A stretch of 64,000 nt of DNA from Candidatus Obscuribacterales bacterium (GTDB lineage: Bacteria > Cyanobacteriota > Vampirovibrionia > Obscuribacterales > Obscuribacteraceae), in NCBI GenBank assembly GCA_019752635.1, contig JAIELX010000100.1:1-64000 (forward strand). Direction: 5' to 3'. Below the pieces are notes generated by a model. That model ran no database searches, had not been told where the DNA came from, and saw only the letters and a list, made by a program, of their open reading frames with translations. Shown here piece after piece: positions 59,900 to 64,000 of this stretch. Each line of letters starts with the position of its first letter. Position 1 is the stretch's first letter. Made by a program: the position numbers and the translations under genes.

Positions 59900-62800
59900 T
59901 CACTGAGCCGTGCGACTACGAGCCTGTTTCGCTCCAACTATTCGCTTGTCTATTAACTCGAAAACGGAATGTGTTGGCGGCAGGACGGCGCGCAAATCTT
60001 TCCTCGCTGCTGCCAGATAGAGTGGGATATCGCTTTCATGCCCGTTGGCTTTGGCAATCAGAGCCATGAAAAACTTCTGATAGGCAAGGCAGTTATGGAT
60101 TGTCGGCAGCGCAGGTGTATGAACTATAACTTCTAACGCCTTTTCTGGACGTCCCTCCGCAGCTGCCAGAAACTGCTTGATGGTGGAATCGGTCACTTCA
60201 AAATCATGACCGGAGTAGAGAAATCCTTTTACTTGAGAAAGATACAGACGAGCTTGCGCCGGATCGCCTAGGAGCAGCCGCGCGAGAGCAAGATGAACCA
60301 GTGTTCGATTGGTTCTTTCGTCAAAGCGAGCTTGCCGGCCGATTTCAAGATCGCGGAGCTGCCGCTTAAGTCCTTTATCGGCTAGTTCCGCGTTGCCGAT
60401 CATCATGTGGGTCAGGTAATAGTTGTCACCTAAATCTGTTTCGGTCAGCTTGGCCGGAAGGAATTGTCTTGCTCGTCCGTGTGCTCCAATACCGGCGCAG
60501 TGCCAGGCCAGTGTCGTCAACATGTCCGAGTAAGCATTGGCGGGGGGCACTTTTGGCCGGGCGCGAGTTTGGGACGGTTGAAGGGCTGCGATGATTTCTC
60601 TGAAATCATCGCGCCTGACGAACTCGTCAAGCATTCGAGATCTCAACAAAGGACTAAACCGTTCATTATATGAATAGAAGTTTTGAATCGCCTGATTGAA
60701 CGCGTTTCGTTTATTCAGGCACGCGCAGCAATCGAGGTAGTACGGTAAATCAAGGAGTGCCTGGTCGATGGACTGGGGGCTATTATTCGCCCGTTGCATT
60801 CGCAGAACGCTTGCATATTCCTTCTCAGCTTCCTGAGCTCGTTGCAGCTTGTAGTAAAGATCGGCAAGTGCACGCATGTAGGAGAGCCTTAGTGGTTCGT
60901 CGGTCTTTTTCGACAACCTGGTTATATTAGTGTGCAAAAATTGAATAGCTTTCTCACTTTGATTCGTTGCTCGAAGTGATTCCGCATACGCTTTTAATAA
61001 ATCGACCGTATAAGGTGTGTTCTTCCGGCACCGTGGAATCCAGACCGCGCAAAAACTCTCCGCTTCGTCGTATCGCCATGTGCCGATAAGGTGGGCGGCA
61101 ATGGCAGCCATTATAGACGTCCGCTGCACATAGGTTGAATCTTTCGGCTCGACCTTTGAGAGCAGGCGCTTCATCTCAATAACGTATGTCCGTGCTTTTT
61201 CCTGATCATAAGTCTCGTGTGACAGGAAACCCATTGCCTCTGCGGCGGCCAAGTTGTCTCCGGATTGCATGTAGAGGTCGGCAGCGCGGCGGCCGGCAAT
61301 CTGCTGATCCATACTCTCGGGGACTGCCGCAACGGCGACTCTGAGCCAGTAATGTGCTCTTGCCTGCAAGTTCTTCGATTGTGCGACGTATGGTTCTTCC
61401 AACCTGAGTATGTTTCTTTGCAGGTCACGTGACCCGGTGCTGACGCTTAAACTCAAGATTTGGCGAAGTGCCTCAATTACGTTGGTTAGATTTGTTTTTG
61501 CTGCGTAGTCGTAAGCATTGAAATCATAGTCGTCGAAGTGATACGCGACCTTGTTGGCTAGCAGGACTTTCACCGCATCGTTGCTGGCATCGCCGAGTTC
61601 GCGATACTTCGGAGCACTATTAGCCGTGACAATGAGCGCATCTTCTGCACAAAGGCAGGCGTTTTTTTTGTCGCCGAGCGCTTGCAGGGCTTCGGCCTTG
61701 GCAGCGAGCAGCCTGCCTACGTGCGGATTGATCTGCTCCGTTTTGTAAATGTTTCGTATGGATCGCGAGAGTTCTTCGGGTTGTTGAGAAATTATCCCGA
61801 GCGCTCGATCGAGCGTGCGGACGGCCCCTGTGAAATCGCGCGCCGAAGTTTTCCAATCTGCGTCTTGAATTGCGGACTGAACGAGATCGGTGGACGAAGC
61901 AAAGTCTAGTGACTTTCTGTGGGCTTTGGACCATTCGAACTCCTCAATTTTTGTATCGACGGCAGATTTTTTCGAGAGCTTTTTATAGACGAGGAAACCA
62001 AATACAATGCTTCCGGAAAAGATTGTCACCACCAGTAATCCTAGTAGAACTTTTTGAAGATATGGAGGCGTTCGCTTTTGGGTCTGAAGCGTCGCGTATT
62101 TGGGGGGATGCTGGTCCATGCATAGTGCGAGGTCTTCGCGCATCTCGGCCATGGTCTGATACCGCTCGGCTGGCTGTTTGGCCAACGCTTTTCTCACAAT
62201 CGCGTTCAGATCTGCGCTTGGAACGGCCTTATCTGTTACATCCATCCATGGAATTTCTTCCGTTCTATGTTTGTGGAGTACACCGATGGTGGTATCAGCG
62301 TCGTACGGTGCGGACCCCGTGAGGCACTCGAAGAGCACGCAACCTACGGAGTAGACATCTGATCGCTCATCTACGCGCCGACCTTCGCATTGTTCCGGAC
62401 TCATGTAATGAACGCTGCCAATGAGTGTGCCGGTTTGTGTAAGATGCTGGCTTTTGGTTGCCTGGTTCGCCGAATTGAATCGGGCCAGTCCAAAGTCAAC
62501 AATCTTTATCGTGTAAGGACTTTCGTCTGCTTCACCGTCCGAGACCATCATTATGTTGTCTGGTTTCAAGTCTCTGTGCAAAACCTGGCTCTGATGAGCG
62601 GCGTTCATACCGTCGCAAACCTGCTGCATCAAGCGCAGTGATTCTAAAGATGGTAGCGATTCTCGCTGTTCAAGGACCTTTCGTAATGAAGTTCCGCCTA
62701 TGAATTCCATCACCAGGTAAGGTACACCTTCGATGCCAAGTCGATAGATTCGTGCGACATTGCGGTGGTCGATACGGCTCATTGCTCTGCCTTCTCGAAG

Positions 62801-62971
62801 AAACCTTTGTCGCCACTCGGGGCTAGTAACTATATCTCGCTGTAGCAGCTTCAGCGCGCAGATAATGTTCAGTTCGCGATCCAGCACTTTGTAGACGGCG
62901 CCCATCCCGCCCTCGCCCAGTTTGGCGAGGACTTCGTATCTTCCGGCGAAAATAGAGCCCACTTCCAGCAT
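59900..62971 (-). CDS. Receptor-type Ser/Thr protein kinase with TPR ectodomain (kinase 3)
   Basis: This 1,023-residue protein has a Hanks-type kinase domain at about 12-283: glycine loop GEGGMG (19-24), K41, HRDLKPDN (H132-D134), DFG (159-161), and SPE at 191-193. The membrane helix is at about 308-328. The ~690-residue outer part is helical, with TPR-type pairs (MRALADLYYKLQRAQEAEKEYASVL, ARAYLSQ-like units). All catalytic residues are intact. The 5' end overlaps a hairpin that could hide the ribosome site (62976-63010). Together with kinases 1 and 2 it forms a set of related sensors in this 35-kb stretch. Confidence 0.93.
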   Translation of the reverse strand: MLEVGSIFAGRYEVLAKLGEGGMGAVYKVLDRELNIICALKLLQRDIVTSPEWRQRFLREGRAMSRIDHRNVARIYRLGIEGVPYLVMEFIGGTSLRKVLEQRESLPSLESLRLMQQVCDGMNAAHQSQVLHRDLKPDNIMMVSDGEADESPYTIKIVDFGLARFNSANQATKSQHLTQTGTLIGSVHYMSPEQCEGRRVDERSDVYSVGCVLFECLTGSAPYDADTTIGVLHKHRTEEIPWMDVTDKAVPSADLNAIVRKALAKQPAERYQTMAEMREDLALCMDQHPPKYATLQTQKRTPPYLQKVLLGLLVVTIFSGSIVFGFLVYKKLSKKSAVDTKIEEFEWSKAHRKSLDFASSTDLVQSAIQDADWKTSARDFTGAVRTLDRALGIISQQPEELSRSIRNIYKTEQINPHVGRLLAAKAEALQALGDKKNACLCAEDALIVTANSAPKYRELGDASNDAVKVLLANKVAYHFDDYDFNAYDYAAKTNLTNVIEALRQILSLSVSTGSRDLQRNILRLEEPYVAQSKNLQARAHYWLRVAVAAVPESMDQQIAGRRAADLYMQSGDNLAAAEAMGFLSHETYDQEKARTYVIEMKRLLSKVEPKDSTYVQRTSIMAAIAAHLIGTWRYDEAESFCAVWIPRCRKNTPYTVDLLKAYAESLRATNQSEKAIQFLHTNITRLSKKTDEPLRLSYMRALADLYYKLQRAQEAEKEYASVLRMQRANNSPQSIDQALLDLPYYLDCCACLNKRNAFNQAIQNFYSYNERFSPLLRSRMLDEFVRRDDFREIIAALQPSQTRARPKVPPANAYSDMLTTLAWHCAGIGAHGRARQFLPAKLTETDLGDNYYLTHMMIGNAELADKGLKRQLRDLEIGRQARFDERTNRTLVHLALARLLLGDPAQARLYLSQVKGFLYSGHDFEVTDSTIKQFLAAAEGRPEKALEVIVHTPALPTIHNCLAYQKFFMALIAKANGHESDIPLYLAAARKDLRAVLPPTHSVFELIDKRIVGAKQARSRTAQ

Positions 62972-62975
62972 TTCT

Positions 62976-63010
62976 GCATTATTCCACGCCGGGCTCCCCG
63001 TGAATAATGC
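62976..63010 (-). promoter_or_regulatory. Hairpin over the ribosome site of kinase 3
   Basis: GCATTATTC and ACG (62976-62988) pair with CGTGAATAATGC (62999-63010), 12 pairs with one bulged base. It ends 4 bases before the kinase start codon, and the only ribosome-site-like GGAA lies inside it. It could be an operator or a translation-controlling hairpin. Confidence 0.4.
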
Positions 63011-63050
63011 TGTCGACGCAAGTCCAACGGCTGGCTGCGGAATCTTGCCG

Positions 63051-63200
63051 CTATTTTGTTATTACTAGTCGGGGGTTGCGCTGGGTCAGCGTTGCGAGGA
63101 CTTCCGGGCTTACCTGCAGTCCGGAGATGTTCAAATGAGACAGTGTGGGAATTCGACCCGTCAGGCTGATACCGCCATCGGATAAGCTGGTTGAGATCTC
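63051..63200 (-). pseudogene. Leucine-rich-repeat fragment, C-terminal end only
   Basis: A 49-codon open stretch ends in TAG (63051-63053) and is blocked upstream by TGA (63201-63203), with no start codon of its own near that point. It reads GGISLTGRIPTLSHLNISGLQVSPEVLATL then NPRLVIT, typical of the last repeats of an LRR protein. It lies between the serine protease and kinase 3 on the same strand. It is probably the tail of a deleted or frameshifted LRR gene. Confidence 0.55.
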
Positions 63201-63241
63201 TCAAGGGGCTCTGGTCCGGTGAGGTTCCGTGGGGTGGGATG

Positions 63242-64000
63242 CTACCTCGTTGGCGGGCGGAAGGGAGGACGGGAGTCTCCGTCGGAGCGCGACTGTTCTG
63301 TCAGCACAAGGCGGTTGGGAATGAAGTCGCTGCCATACTTGACTGCGGCGCCCGCTGCAAGTATCCCGAGACCAACTTTGCCCGCCCTGTTCAAAGACTT
63401 CGCTGCTTCCGCGCCGGCTTTTCCGAAAAACTCTTGAGCCGCTTTCGTCCCCGGCGGGTTGGTGATGCCTCGACCGATCCACGGACTAGTCATGTGCAGC
63501 ACGCCACCGCCAACCATGGCGGCATCACCCAATGTGGCGGCTCCATACCGAAAACGGTCGAGATTTGTCGTTGCTGAGAGAGTGTCTCTGGCATCACCGA
63601 GTAAGTCGTACGCTCCAAATGCTGTTAGCGAACCCGGCAGTACGCCCGAGAAGATTTTGTTTCGGGTGACTAGTCCCCGATAGCCGAGGTAGCCCGCTAC
63701 TCCAGTCCCTGCGCCTGTGAGTAACGGTCTGTCCGCCAACAGGTTGCCGTAAGTTCTAGTCCACTCTGCGCCTTTGTACTGATGCTGAAAGTGGAACAAC
63801 GGTGTCTGTCTGTCAAGAAGCGCTTTTAAGTCTGCTGCCGGCGTGAACAGGGAATGAGAGTAATTCAGCTTTTTAGTGGACATCGCCGTCACACCTACTA
63901 CTTTGCCATCTTCAGTCATTAACGGGCCTCCGGAGTTACCGGGACGCACGTGGAGCCGAGTGTAGAGGTATTGCTTGTTTATGTACGCTTCGAGATCCTT
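63242..64000 (-). CDS. Trypsin-like serine protease, C-terminal part (runs off the right edge)
   Basis: The frame is open to the last base and encodes 252 residues of a longer protein. It begins in a chymotrypsin-fold C-terminal barrel: KDLEAYINKQYLYTRLHV then RPGNSGGPL with the catalytic Ser. A VVGVTAM strand and TPAADLKALLD helix follow, as in HtrA/Do-like and S1C proteases. The His and Asp of the triad must lie outside the window. No PDZ domain follows. Instead there is a region with Gly/Ala-rich hydrophobic stretches (LLTGAGTGVAGYLGYRG, LGDAAMVGGGVLHM, VGLGILAAGAAVKYG) that could insert in membranes. Confidence 0.85.
   Translation of the reverse strand, partial: KDLEAYINKQYLYTRLHVRPGNSGGPLMTEDGKVVGVTAMSTKKLNYSHSLFTPAADLKALLDRQTPLFHFQHQYKGAEWTRTYGNLLADRPLLTGAGTGVAGYLGYRGLVTRNKIFSGVLPGSLTAFGAYDLLGDARDTLSATTNLDRFRYGAATLGDAAMVGGGVLHMTSPWIGRGITNPPGTKAAQEFFGKAGAEAAKSLNRAGKVGLGILAAGAAVKYGSDFIPNRLVLTEQSRSDGDSRPPFRPPTR

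Noticed and set aside
1..64000. CRISPR array, tRNA/rRNA genes, transposases, phage or classic defence operons
   Set aside because: No regularly spaced direct repeats, tRNA-like cloverleaf, transposase or integrase signatures were seen on either strand by eye.

Overview
The window looks like chromosomal DNA of a large-genome, Gram-negative-type bacterium of moderate GC. It has no tRNA, rRNA, prophage, insertion sequence or CRISPR array that I can see. Big receptor-type Ser/Thr kinases with TPR ectodomains, DUF1254/DUF1214 proteins, a glycine-rich giant surface protein, and many short proteins without a recognisable family suggest a non-photosynthetic cyanobacterial relative (Vampirovibrionia/Obscuribacterales type). 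That placement is inference from gene content only.

Layout. 0-9.9 kb: a terminator from an upstream gene; a short ArsC/Spx-like gene whose redox motif reads UxxC through an in-frame UGA with a SECIS-like hairpin behind it; then minus-strand envelope genes (GSSG-repeat protein, membrane protein, Gly/Pro-rich secreted protein, probable outer-membrane barrel), a secreted FecR-like protein (+) and an MscS channel (-). 10.2-20.8 kb: a ~3,050-residue glycine-rich exported protein with three copies of a ~2.5-3 kb module, a PGRS-like tail and a FecR-like C-terminus, whose 3' end overlaps an exported DUF1254 protein. 21-28.8 kb: uncharacterised proteins and a two-component system (OmpR-type regulator divergent from a TPR gene plus histidine kinase, joined by an ATGA overlap). 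28.8-45.2 kb: receptor kinases 1 and 2, a second DUF1254 protein, a decayed calpain-like gene, a small-ORF pair, a VIT/VWA-like membrane protein, a hemerythrin-domain protein and a clostripain-like peptidase. 45.4-58.1 kb: TPR proteins, a lipoprotein, a DUF4256 protein, an aldo/keto reductase, and a large SWIM-SNF2 helicase. 58.7-64 kb: a HExxH metallopeptidase, receptor kinase 3, an LRR remnant, and the C-terminal part of a trypsin-like serine protease running off the right edge.

Working picture. The window is rich in envelope/surface proteins, membrane-spanning sensors (three kinases and one histidine kinase) and peptidases without signal peptides. Most convergent gene pairs in the first half are separated by long perfect or near-perfect hairpins. 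The standout observation is the candidate selenoprotein at 350-691, which conventional gene calling would split or miss.
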